Shown here: positions 25,825 through 33,841 of the stretch, one piece after another
Layout: each line of letters starts with the position of its first letter
Position numbering within the stretch: position 1 is the stretch's first letter
NCBI GenBank assembly: GCA_964473525.1
Contig: CAYYPK010000053.1
Span: 1-41,104 of the forward strand
Source of the DNA: GCA-2687025 sp964473525
GTDB lineage: Bacteria; Poribacteria; WGA-4E; GCA-2687025
Length of the DNA stretch: 41,104 nucleotides
Direction of reading: 5' to 3'
Position numbers and translations under genes: made by a program
The notes under the pieces: generated by a model
Databases searched by the model: none
Told to the model about the DNA's origin: nothing
What the model saw: only the letters and a program-made list of their open reading frames with translations

Positions 25825-27018
25825 ATGCTGCCGAAGGCATGGGCCGCTCGCATACGTTGGCGTCAGTGCGTGGTCTTCGTCGGGGCTGGGTTCAGCATGC
25901 CTTGCGGAATGCCGGACTGGGCGCAACTCGTCACAAGACTCCTTGACGACGCCAGGGAGACTATCCCAGGCGCGCGCGACGACAGGCTGGAGGGCGCGCT
26001 CAGGTCCGCCCGCGCTGGCGACTACAAGTCCGCGACTGACGCGGTCCAGAGCGTTCTAGGCACTGACGACTTCGCCCGCGCGCTCGCGTCGCATTTCGGA
26101 CATGCGCTTCTCTACCAGGCGACCCCCCGCGTACGAGGCGCGATGGAGCGTCGCATGCGGAACATCGTCGCGGCGCCGTGGGCAGGGATCGCGACGACCA
26201 ACTATGACAGCCTGCTGGAGATCGCGGTACACCGGTTCTCGAGCCGCGATCACGCGGTGGCTGAGGGCGTCGATGCGTCCCTGGGGTCTATCCTCTGCGA
26301 CGCAGCCCCCGGCAAGCCGTTCCTTGTGAAGCTCCACGGATCAGCCCTGTCCACTGCGCTCGTCATCGGCACGGACGAATACGACCGCGCGTATCTCACG
26401 AATCCCCAGATCACCGCGTTCCTGACCGCCCTCATGCTACGCTACCACCTGGTGTTTATCGGGTGTTCCCTCGAAGACGAGGTGATGCGGCTGCGTCGGC
26501 GGCTCTGCGCCGAGTTCCAAGGGCGGATCCCCACGGCCTACGCACTGCTACCGGATACCCCTGCGAACCGGCAGCGGCGGACCCACCTGCACGACCGCGC
26601 GCAAGTGTACTCGCACCTCTACACGCCCGATGAGGACCACACGCCGGTGGACGATTTCCTTCAGGCGGCTGCCGACTGCGCGGAGACCACGGAGGCGCCC
26701 GCCGCCGCTAAGGAAGGCACGTTGCGAGCACTCGCGGCGATGTCTCCCGCCGACCGAATGGCCCGGATTGGCGTGCCCAACAACGACATCATCGGCCTCG
26801 TCCGAGCGGCTCCCGACGCCGAACTCAGGCATGGGGCTCTGCTCAGCCTGTCGGACATCGATGACAGCGCTGTTACACCTGATCTGCTCAGGATGGCGCC
26901 GGACGAGCGGGCCTACCGCGCCCTGTTCCTCTGCGCTGTGGGGTTGCTGGAGGAACGGGTCACCGATGGCAAGCGGACCTACAGGCTCGCCGCGGACATC
27001 GGCGACGACATCCTGTAG
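25825..27018 (+). CDS. SIR2-family protein, probable NADase effector
   Basis: The protein has 397 residues; the ATG at 25825 has GGAGG 6 nt upstream. Residues 15-285 form a SIR2-like Rossmann domain: FVGAGFSMPCGMPDW (GAG at 20-22, Ser24), TTNYDSLLE with Asn126 and Asp128, KLHGS with catalytic-type His171, a typical TDEYDRAY helix, and VFIGCSLEDE (211-219). There is no zinc-ribbon Cys tetrad of classical sirtuin deacetylases. This is the form seen in defence-associated sirtuins and Thoeris ThsA, which degrade NAD. The C-terminal 100 residues end in a winged-helix-like LLEERVTDGKRTYRLAADI, possibly a partner-binding domain. It is the last gene of the cassette, 57 nt after the HicA-like gene. 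NAD depletion as output is inferred. Confidence 0.82.
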   Translation: MLPKAWAARIRWRQCVVFVGAGFSMPCGMPDWAQLVTRLLDDARETIPGARDDRLEGALRSARAGDYKSATDAVQSVLGTDDFARALASHFGHALLYQATPRVRGAMERRMRNIVAAPWAGIATTNYDSLLEIAVHRFSSRDHAVAEGVDASLGSILCDAAPGKPFLVKLHGSALSTALVIGTDEYDRAYLTNPQITAFLTALMLRYHLVFIGCSLEDEVMRLRRRLCAEFQGRIPTAYALLPDTPANRQRRTHLHDRAQVYSHLYTPDEDHTPVDDFLQAAADCAETTEAPAAAKEGTLRALAAMSPADRMARIGVPNNDIIGLVRAAPDAELRHGALLSLSDIDDSAVTPDLLRMAPDERAYRALFLCAVGLLEERVTDGKRTYRLAADIGDDIL

Positions 27019-27039
27019 CGCGGGCGCTGCGGCGTCTAC
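27015..27039. terminator. Hairpin between the convergent SIR2 and DUF1501 genes
   Basis: GTAG-CGC (27015-27021) pairs with GCG-t-CTAC (27032-27039), with one bulged base and a 10-nt loop. Both arms contain the TAG stop of one of the two convergent genes. There is no T tract. It is the only structure in the 17-nt gap that could end either transcript. Confidence 0.28.
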
Positions 27040-28454
27040 GCCAACAGAGCCCGCACGACTGTCCCGCTCACGTCCGTCAGGCGGAACCGCCTGCCCTGGT
27101 ACTTGTGCGTGAGCTGCGCATGATCGACGCCCAGCAGGTGCATGATCGTCGCGTGCAGGTCGTGGACGTGCAGCGGATTCTCCGCGATGTTGTACCCGAG
27201 GTCGTCCGTCTCCCCGTACGTGAAGCCCGGCCGGATGCCGCCGCCCGCCATCCACATCGTGAAGCACCGCGGATGGTGGTCGCGTCCGTAGTTCGTCGCC
27301 GTCAACTTGCCCTGGCAGTAGCTCGTGCGTCCGAACTCCCCGCCCCATATGACGAGCGTGTCGTCGAGCATCCCGCGCTGCTTCAGGTCCATGACGAGCG
27401 CGGCGGTCGCCTGGTCGGTCTCCTTGCACTGCTGATGGATCGCGCTCGGCAGGCCGCCGTGCTGATCCCAGCCCTTGTGGTACAGCTGGATGAAGCGCAC
27501 GTTGCGCTCCGCCAGCCGTCGCGCGAGCAGGCAGTTGGCGGCGTACGATCCTGGGTCGCGCGAGTCGGGACCGTACATGTCGAAGACGGAGTCCGGCTCG
27601 TCGGACATGTCCGTGACTTCAGGCACCGACGTCTGCATACGGTAGGCCATCTCGTACTGCGCCGTGCGCGCGTCGATCTCGGGGTCTGCCTCTGAATCGG
27701 CCGCGAGGTCGTTGAGTTCATGGACGCGGTCCAACACCAGACGACGGCACTCGGCGGAGACGCCGTCGGGGTTGGAGAGGTACAGGATGGGATCCTTGCC
27801 AGCCCGGAACTGCACTCCCTGATGCTCGGACGGCAGGAAGCCGTTACCCCACAGACGCGAGTAGAGCGGCTGACCGCCCTTGTTCTTGCTCACGAGGACA
27901 GTGAACGCCGGCAGATTGTCGTTCATGCTGCCGAGCCCGTAGCTGATCCACGACCCCATGCAGGGCCGTCCGGCGATCTGCGACCCGGTCTGGAAGAACG
28001 TGATGGCCGGGTCGTGGTTGATCGCCTCGGTGAAGACGGACTTCACGAAGCAGATGTCGTCGGCGATGCCCGCCGTGTGAGGGAGCAGGTCGCTCACCCA
28101 CGCGCGGCTCTCGCCGTATTGGTTGAAGCGGAAGGCAGAGCCAGCAAGCGGCAGCGTGGCCTGGTTCCCCGACATATTGGTGAGCCGCTGCCCCATCCGA
28201 ACAGACGCCGGCAGGTCTTCGCCGTTCCGCTCGTTGAGCGCGGGCTTGTAGTCGAACAGATCCATCTGCGACGGGCCGCCGCTCTGAAACAGGTAGATGA
28301 CCCGTCGCGCCTTCGGCGCGAAGTGCGGCGCGCCCAGGCTGCCGTGCTCCGCAGGGCTGGCGGCCCGCCCAAGCTGTCCAAGGGCCAGCGAACCAAGGCC
28401 CAAACCCATCTGCGAAAGGAACACCCGTCTGGTCGTTAGCATGGGATCGCGCAT
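27036..28454 (-). CDS. DUF1501 (planctomycete-type) secreted protein with Tat signal
   Basis: The protein has 472 residues from the ATG at 28454, which has AGGAAGG 8 nt upstream; an ATG two codons earlier lies too close to it. The N-terminus is a twin-arginine signal, TTRRVFLSQMGLGLGSLALG, so it is exported folded. The mature part matches the DUF1501 family over its whole length: RRVIYLFQSGGPSQMDLFDYKP, HDPAITFFQTGSQIAGRPCMGSWISYGLG, and a C-terminal metal-like WGGEFGRTSYCQG, GRDHHPRCFTMWMAGGGIRPG and HDLHATIMHLLG. The fold is related to alkaline phosphatase and the reaction is unknown. DUF1501 proteins almost always pair with DUF1549/DUF1553 cytochromes, and that gene lies 13 nt upstream here. 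Confidence 0.92.
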   Translation of the reverse strand: MRDPMLTTRRVFLSQMGLGLGSLALGQLGRAASPAEHGSLGAPHFAPKARRVIYLFQSGGPSQMDLFDYKPALNERNGEDLPASVRMGQRLTNMSGNQATLPLAGSAFRFNQYGESRAWVSDLLPHTAGIADDICFVKSVFTEAINHDPAITFFQTGSQIAGRPCMGSWISYGLGSMNDNLPAFTVLVSKNKGGQPLYSRLWGNGFLPSEHQGVQFRAGKDPILYLSNPDGVSAECRRLVLDRVHELNDLAADSEADPEIDARTAQYEMAYRMQTSVPEVTDMSDEPDSVFDMYGPDSRDPGSYAANCLLARRLAERNVRFIQLYHKGWDQHGGLPSAIHQQCKETDQATAALVMDLKQRGMLDDTLVIWGGEFGRTSYCQGKLTATNYGRDHHPRCFTMWMAGGGIRPGFTYGETDDLGYNIAENPLHVHDLHATIMHLLGVDHAQLTHKYQGRRFRLTDVSGTVVRALLA

Positions 28455-28467
28455 GGGCATTCCCTTC

Positions 28468-31400
28468 CTAGCGTCGTGTTACCGTGGCATCGAGGTTCAG
28501 CACGGCGCTCGCGAGCATCGTCGTCGCCGCCAGTTCGATCGGCTCAAGGTCCGCCGAGGGCGTGGACTCACCGACGCGGAGCAGCGCGTGCGCATCGTCG
28601 AGCCGGTCACGGAAGTGCGCCCGCTGCGCGCTCAGCAACCCCACGAGGACGTTCCGTACCTTGGGCGACGCCTCGCGCCCCGTCGCCGTGCGGTACGCCC
28701 GCGCCGCCCGATCCCCGTCAGAGTCGTCCGCGGCGAGGAGCAGCCCCTCCGCGAACGCGCGCGCCGCTTCGACGAACTGGGTGTCGTTCAGCAGCACGAG
28801 AGCCTGCATCGGCGTGTTCGTCACCTGACGACGCGCTACGCAGACCTCTCGGGTGTCTGCGTCGAACAGCAGCATGGACGGCGGCGGAGACGTGCGCTTC
28901 CAGTACGTGTAGAGGCTCCGCCGATAGAGCCCGGCGTTGATGTCGTGCCTGTATGTGGACCCGTTCTTCTCGCGCCAGAGGCCGTCCGGCTGGTACGGCT
29001 TCACGCCAGGGCCGCCAAGATGCTCCTGCAGTAGGCCGGACACGTAGAGGGCGCTGTCTCGGACGCCTTCGGCCGATAGACGGCGCGCGGGCCCGCGTCC
29101 AAGCAGCGCGTTCTCGGGATCCATCGCCCGAGCCTCGGGCGTCGCCACCGAATCTTGGCGGTACGTCGCGGACATAACGATGGACCTGATGAGCGCCTTG
29201 CGGTCCCATCCGCTTGCGACAAACTCCGTGGCGAGGTAGTCGAGCAGGCGCGGATGCGTCGGGGCGGCGCCCTGGCTGCCGAAGTCGTCTGGAGTTGCGA
29301 CGAGCCCGGCGCCGAACAGCCCCTGCCACAGACGATTCACGGCGACTCGCGCGGTCAGCGGGTGCTGGGGCGACGTCAGCCAGCGCGCAAGACCCAAGCG
29401 GTCGCGCGGGGCGTCTGGTGGAAACGGCATGACGCCGGCGGGCGTGTCGCGCGTTACCTCCGGCCCTGGCGCGTCGTACGCGCCACGCAGGAGCATGTAC
29501 GTCGGCCGCGGCTGATCGGCCTCGGTCATCGTCATGATCTCCGGTAGCCCGTCCGCCACCGCGTTGCGGTCGGCGCGCGCGGCCCGGAGCGCGTCTCGCG
29601 CCGCCGCCGCTTCCGCGTCCACGGCGCCCAGGTAGTATTCGTACGCCTCGTCGGCGTCGTCTAGGCTGACGGCAAGGCCCGCCACGCGCGCGACTTCCAC
29701 CGTACTCAGCTGGCGGTTGAAGACGCGGAATTCGTCCACCCTACCGCCTTTGAAACCCCTGTCTCGGTTCCGGTAGCCGACCGCCAAGGGCACGGGCGAC
29801 CCGTATCCGATGCTCTTGAAGAGCCCGTCTCGCACGACCTCGGTCTCGGCCGGAACGCCGTCCACGTAGAGGCTAAGGCCAGCTGCGCGGCTGGACCCAT
29901 CGTACGTAAGGGCGACATGCATCCAGGTCTCGACGGGAGCCGGCTCGCGCGTCATGACCCGGATGGCGTTCCCGGGCCAGAAGTGGATAAGCGACCCGCT
30001 GATGTGACCGTCTTCGAGCAGAAGTTGGTAGCCACGGCTGCCCGCGTCCGTCCATGACTTCGAGGCGTGCGCGATCACCGCTCGGTCCTTCACGTCCGGC
30101 GTCCACATCCAGAACGCCAGCGTGAACGGGTCGGATCGGGTGAACGCGCCGACATCCGCCAGTGACACTCCGTTCTCTCCAGTCAGCTCGACGGCCTGGC
30201 CGACGGGGCCATCGACGAAGGCTGGATCCTCGTATAGCGAGCCCGGCTTCTCGGCGTCGGCGTCGTTCGTCACCGTGGCGCCTTCCACACTGTCGAACGT
30301 GAGGCGCGCCACCTCGCCCGCGGGCTCCACCGATGGCTCCGTGGCGAGCCACTCCTCGAAGGCCTCTAGTCGGCTGTCGCTCAGCGCGGCGACGTTCGCT
30401 TCGCAGGCTTCCAGGGCAGCCTGTAGGTCGCCCGTCTTGGCCTCGGCCGCCGCGTCCGGCATCAGGAGAGACGGCGACGGGACAGCGTTCGTGTAGTGTG
30501 GGTACAGTCCCGACTCGTCGATGCTGTTGAAGAACGCGAACAGAGAGTAGTAGTCGCGTTGGGTAACGGGGTCGAACTTGTGGTCGTGACACCGCGCGCA
30601 CTTGAGGGTCAGCCCGAGGAACGCCGCGCCGAACGTGTCCACGCGATCCGCGACGTAGTCTACGCGGAACTCCTCCTCGACGCTGCCGCCTTCGTTCGTC
30701 TGCCGGTGGTTCCTGTTGAACGCCGTCGCCAGGCGCTGGTCGCGGGTGGCGTTGGGCAGAAGGTCGCCCGCCAGCTGCCACGTCACGAATTCGTCGAACG
30801 GTAGGTTCTCGTTGTAGGCGCGGATGACCCAATCGCGCCACGCCGACATGTCGCGGTACACGTCCGACTGGTACCCGTACGTGTCGGCGTAGCGGGCCAG
30901 ATCCATCCAACTCGTGGCCAAATGCTCTCCGTACCGCGGCGACGCGAGGAGCCGATCCACCACGCGCCCGTACGCCCCTTCATCTCTATCCGCGAGGAAG
31001 TCGTCGATCTCCCCCAGCGTCGGAGGAAGGCCGGTTACGTCGAACGACAGTCGCCGTATAAGACGCGCCTTGTCCGCCTCTGCGGACGGTCGCATGCCGG
31101 CGGCGGCGAGGCGAGCCAGCACGAACCGGTCGATGGCGGTTCGAGCCCAGCCTGCGGGCTCGGCGTCGGGAGGCGCCTCCCGTCGCGGCGGCTGCAGCGA
31201 CCAGTGGCCCTCGTGCCGCGCCCCCTCCTCGATCCAGGTCCGAAGTGTGTCGATGTCCGCGGCCGTCAGCCTCCGGTGGGCCTCCTTCGGTGGCATGCGA
31301 TCGTCTGGATCAGCCGCGGAGACGCGCTGGTACAGTCTGCTGTCGTCCGGGAGGCCTGGTGTCACGACGCCTGCGAGGCCGTCTTGCAGGTCTAGCCGTA

Positions 31401-31557
31401 AATCCCCCTTGCCAGCGGCCTCGTCCGGCCCGTGGCAGGCGAAGCAGGCGTCCGAGAGGATTGGGCGCACATCAAGGCTGAAGCGCACCTCGGCGTAGGC
31501 GGCGCCAGCGGCCAGCGCGCTGACGAGTAGAGAGGCGAGCAGGCGTCGCACTGTCAC
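28468..31557 (-). CDS. PSCyt1-DUF1549-LamG-DUF1553 protein
   Basis: The start is a GTG at 31557 that overlaps the upstream stop (GTGA) and has GGAG 5 nt upstream, giving 1029 residues. A longer open frame to 31905 overlaps the previous gene and is rejected. Domains in order: signal peptide (RRLLASLLVSALAAGAAYA); planctomycete cytochrome domain with haem motif CFACH at 38-42; DUF1549 (RLIRRLSFDVTGLPPTLGEI); a LamG/concanavalin-like insert at about 430-640 (FTLAFWMWTPD, WMHVALTYDG, VDEFRVFNRQLS); and DUF1553 (RLGLARWLTSPQHPLTARVAV, RALIR-type helix, VTNTPMQALVLLND). It is exported and probably membrane-attached. The LamG module suggests carbohydrate binding. It works with the DUF1501 partner encoded 13 nt downstream. 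Confidence 0.92.
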   Translation of the reverse strand: MTVRRLLASLLVSALAAGAAYAEVRFSLDVRPILSDACFACHGPDEAAGKGDLRLDLQDGLAGVVTPGLPDDSRLYQRVSAADPDDRMPPKEAHRRLTAADIDTLRTWIEEGARHEGHWSLQPPRREAPPDAEPAGWARTAIDRFVLARLAAAGMRPSAEADKARLIRRLSFDVTGLPPTLGEIDDFLADRDEGAYGRVVDRLLASPRYGEHLATSWMDLARYADTYGYQSDVYRDMSAWRDWVIRAYNENLPFDEFVTWQLAGDLLPNATRDQRLATAFNRNHRQTNEGGSVEEEFRVDYVADRVDTFGAAFLGLTLKCARCHDHKFDPVTQRDYYSLFAFFNSIDESGLYPHYTNAVPSPSLLMPDAAAEAKTGDLQAALEACEANVAALSDSRLEAFEEWLATEPSVEPAGEVARLTFDSVEGATVTNDADAEKPGSLYEDPAFVDGPVGQAVELTGENGVSLADVGAFTRSDPFTLAFWMWTPDVKDRAVIAHASKSWTDAGSRGYQLLLEDGHISGSLIHFWPGNAIRVMTREPAPVETWMHVALTYDGSSRAAGLSLYVDGVPAETEVVRDGLFKSIGYGSPVPLAVGYRNRDRGFKGGRVDEFRVFNRQLSTVEVARVAGLAVSLDDADEAYEYYLGAVDAEAAAARDALRAARADRNAVADGLPEIMTMTEADQPRPTYMLLRGAYDAPGPEVTRDTPAGVMPFPPDAPRDRLGLARWLTSPQHPLTARVAVNRLWQGLFGAGLVATPDDFGSQGAAPTHPRLLDYLATEFVASGWDRKALIRSIVMSATYRQDSVATPEARAMDPENALLGRGPARRLSAEGVRDSALYVSGLLQEHLGGPGVKPYQPDGLWREKNGSTYRHDINAGLYRRSLYTYWKRTSPPPSMLLFDADTREVCVARRQVTNTPMQALVLLNDTQFVEAARAFAEGLLLAADDSDGDRAARAYRTATGREASPKVRNVLVGLLSAQRAHFRDRLDDAHALLRVGESTPSADLEPIELAATTMLASAVLNLDATVTRR

Positions 31558-32840
31558 GGCGTCTCCGCGTCGAGGGTGTTCGTGATGGCGGCGGTCAGAC
31601 ACTTCCAGCCGTCCTCGGTGCGCGCGTACGTCTCCGTCAGGAACACTGTACTCCGCCTTGCGTCCGGGAGGGCGACGGGCGGCACCCGCGTGAGGAGCGA
31701 GTGAACTGCGGCAGCATCGCCGACGACGCGCACACGCAACGGCGTGTGGCGCACGACGACCGAGGGTGTCGCCTCTGCCGCTTCCTCGACCGCGCGCCAC
31801 GCGTCGACCGACGAGACAGCGACGCCGTTCGCGAGCGTGCCGATCCACGACTCGTGGGCAGACGCGGCGACGGTGTCCCACGCGGAACGCGCGAACGCTG
31901 ACCACACGCTGTCCGACACGCGCCAGACGGCCCGCTGATCGTCGGACCAGGCGATGGCTTCGTCGCTCGCGCCGGTCGGTGTCGCGCGCAACGCGACGTT
32001 CGGGAAAGCGGCGGCGAACGCGTCTCGTGCGTCGGCCGTCGCTGACGTGTGTGCCAGCGACACATGCGCAAGGCGAGGGTTTGGCCGGAATGCTGCCAAC
32101 ATCTCATCGGTGACGCTGCTGGCCGTCAGGTTCAGGCTCACGAGCCGGGCAGCGACGCCCAGCCCTTCGAGCGACGCCAGGTCCGCGCGGCCCGCGTCGA
32201 TCGCCCGTACGTTAGGCGTCAGGGACACTATCTCGGCCAACGCGACGGGGCCCGACGCTCCGGCGACGCTGAGCTCGCGGACCCAGGGCCCGATGGCTTC
32301 GAGGTCGCGCCGCACCGCCTGGGCGAGTGGGAACGCCACCCGCCCCACGTCGATGTGGAGCCACGTCGCACGCTGGCTCACGAGGCCCACGTGCGCGCCA
32401 GCCGCCTGCAGCCGCTGAATCGACGCGGCGGGGGCTCGACCGGCCGGGGCCTCAACGGGGCCTCCACCGATGGCCGGCGCCGGCTCCATGCCTGCGATCC
32501 AGTCGCGGAGGACGGCTATCTCGGCGTCGCTCGGCCGCGTCGGCGCACCCTCGGGCGGCATGGCGCGGTCGTGGCTGGTCGGCAGCAGAATGCGGCGCAT
32601 GAGCAGACTGGCGTCGGCGTCGCCCGGAGAGATGACACCGCGCGCGATGGCGTCCTCGACATCCTGCCAACGGTCCAGCCGCAGGTCGTCCGGCGGATCC
32701 TCGGCGTCGTGACAGAGGATGCAATGGTCTGCAAACACGTCCAGCACATCCTGACGGAGAGCGGCCTGGGACGCGTCAGTGGCAACGAGGCAGAGCGCGA
32801 CCACGCACCCAGCGAGGCTTCGGCGCGCTAGTTTGGCCAC
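31554..32840 (-). CDS. Planctomycete-type cytochrome with LRR-like and SnoaL-like parts
   Basis: The protein has 428 residues from a GTG at 32840 that overlaps the PhyH gene by 13 nt. A signal peptide (LAGCVVALCLVATDASQA) precedes a PSCyt1-like domain with haem motif CILCH (40-44), DDLRLDRWQDV and a distal MPPEGAPTRPSDAEIAVLRDWI segment, the usual planctomycete cytochrome layout. Residues of about 185-290 look like degenerate leucine-rich repeats (WVRELSVAG, LVSLNLTASSVTDEML, RLAHVSLAHTS). The last 100 residues resemble the SnoaL/NTF2-like fold (AHESWIGTLANG, VYARTEDGWKCLTA-like end). Cytochrome plus LRR also occurs in planctomycete proteins; the SnoaL-like end is less certain. Its TGA overlaps the start of the DUF1549/1553 gene, so translation is coupled. 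Confidence 0.72.
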   Translation of the reverse strand: MAKLARRSLAGCVVALCLVATDASQAALRQDVLDVFADHCILCHDAEDPPDDLRLDRWQDVEDAIARGVISPGDADASLLMRRILLPTSHDRAMPPEGAPTRPSDAEIAVLRDWIAGMEPAPAIGGGPVEAPAGRAPAASIQRLQAAGAHVGLVSQRATWLHIDVGRVAFPLAQAVRRDLEAIGPWVRELSVAGASGPVALAEIVSLTPNVRAIDAGRADLASLEGLGVAARLVSLNLTASSVTDEMLAAFRPNPRLAHVSLAHTSATADARDAFAAAFPNVALRATPTGASDEAIAWSDDQRAVWRVSDSVWSAFARSAWDTVAASAHESWIGTLANGVAVSSVDAWRAVEEAAEATPSVVVRHTPLRVRVVGDAAAVHSLLTRVPPVALPDARRSTVFLTETYARTEDGWKCLTAAITNTLDAETP

Positions 32841-33682
32841 TGTTCGAGCCAATCCGCGAGTGGCGTTACCGGGTCGCTGTCGCTCCGTATGACCCACTTG
32901 AAGTCGGGGTCCGGCCAGTAGATGGCGCCGGGGTGGTCGCCATCGCGCAGGTACCGTATGTCGATGGCCCATCGGATGGTGTCGCTTACCGTGTGCGCCG
33001 TGGATCGATGCAGCGTCAGATTGTGGAAGAGCAGAGCGTCACCGGGCTCCATCGGGCAGGTCACGACCTCCGCGCCGTCCACGAGGTCCGCGCCGACCTC
33101 GAGGAACCGCCCTTCGCGGTCTTCCGTGTGGTGGTCGACGACTCCCGCCTTGTGCGACCCGGGCACGACTTGTATGCACCCGTTCGTCTCATCGACCGGC
33201 ACCAGTGGAATCCAGGCCGTCGGGATCACGGACTCGGCGCTCACCTGGCCGAAGTAGCCGCTATCCTGATGCCACGGCACGACCGTCAACTGCTGGCCCG
33301 GCAGCTTCGGCCGCGCGTTGAAGACGGGGTGTCCGATGACGTCCGACTCGCATATCTGGCCTATCGCCCGCGCGAGCCTCTCCGCGTGGTGCAGATCGTA
33401 GACGGCGGGCGCGGCTATCTGATCGCGCCACGACCGCCCGTATTCGTTCGCGTGGCGGCCGGCGACGATCGCGAGCCGCGTCTCGAACGGGAGTCGCGCG
33501 CGTTTCTCATCGACAACGCCCTTGTCCGCAAGGTCGTCGATGATGTCGTCAACGACTCCCGCGAAGAGCGCGCGCAGCCGCTCAATCACGTCCTGCGGCA
33601 CGGCGTCGCGCACGAGAAGCCAGCCGTCGTCGTGCCATTGGCGTAGGTCGGCCGCGTTAAGCGGATCGGGCGAAGAGCGCAT
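32828..33682 (-). CDS. Phytanoyl-CoA dioxygenase (PhyH) family protein
   Basis: The protein has 284 residues from the ATG at 33682, with GGAGG 6 nt upstream. It is an Fe(II)/2-oxoglutarate-dependent oxygenase of the PhyH family. Iron ligands are H138-x-D140 in VPWHQDSGYFG and His225 in NLTLHRSTAH. The segments WIPLVPVDETNGCIQVVPGSHKAG and MEPGDALLFH are the family core, and an Arg in SDTIRWAIDIRY is the likely 2-oxoglutarate partner. PhyH proteins hydroxylate a wide range of small molecules, so no substrate is claimed. It is the first gene of the cytochrome/DUF1553/DUF1501 run, with the next gene overlapping its end, which is an unusual pairing of a cytoplasmic oxygenase with secreted proteins. 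Confidence 0.92.
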   Translation of the reverse strand: MRSSPDPLNAADLRQWHDDGWLLVRDAVPQDVIERLRALFAGVVDDIIDDLADKGVVDEKRARLPFETRLAIVAGRHANEYGRSWRDQIAAPAVYDLHHAERLARAIGQICESDVIGHPVFNARPKLPGQQLTVVPWHQDSGYFGQVSAESVIPTAWIPLVPVDETNGCIQVVPGSHKAGVVDHHTEDREGRFLEVGADLVDGAEVVTCPMEPGDALLFHNLTLHRSTAHTVSDTIRWAIDIRYLRDGDHPGAIYWPDPDFKWVIRSDSDPVTPLADWLEQWPN

Positions 33683-33725
33683 CACGCCCCTCCGTGGATG
33701 CGTGGGCTGAGACCGGGGTCGGCGT

Positions 33726-33754
33726 AGCGAACCACATGTGGCAGGCCGACGCAA
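33726..33754 (-). promoter_or_regulatory. Candidate promoter/operator of the PhyH run
   Basis: A perfect 10-bp palindrome, CCACATGTGG (33732-33741), lies about 50 nt before the PhyH ATG. On the minus strand it falls in the 17-nt spacer between TTGCGT (33754-33749) and a poor -10, TTCGCT (33731-33726). A dimeric repressor site is possible. The promoter itself is weak. Confidence 0.22.
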
Positions 33755-33841
33755 CGGCGGCGCCGGCGCGGCCCACACAGGCGGGGCGTGGCCGTGTCCG
33801 CGCGTGCGACGGACGCCTCGCGCCGACGCCACATTGGGCTG

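Noticed and set aside
22473..27018. Thoeris system
   Set aside because: Only the SIR2 part is shared. There is no TIR-domain protein, and the SIR2 protein has no clear SLOG domain.
22375..27018. Prophage, integron or IS carrying the kinase/SIR2 cassette
   Set aside because: No integrase, transposase, tRNA, direct repeats or terminal inverted repeats were seen at its borders, and base composition is close to its neighbours.
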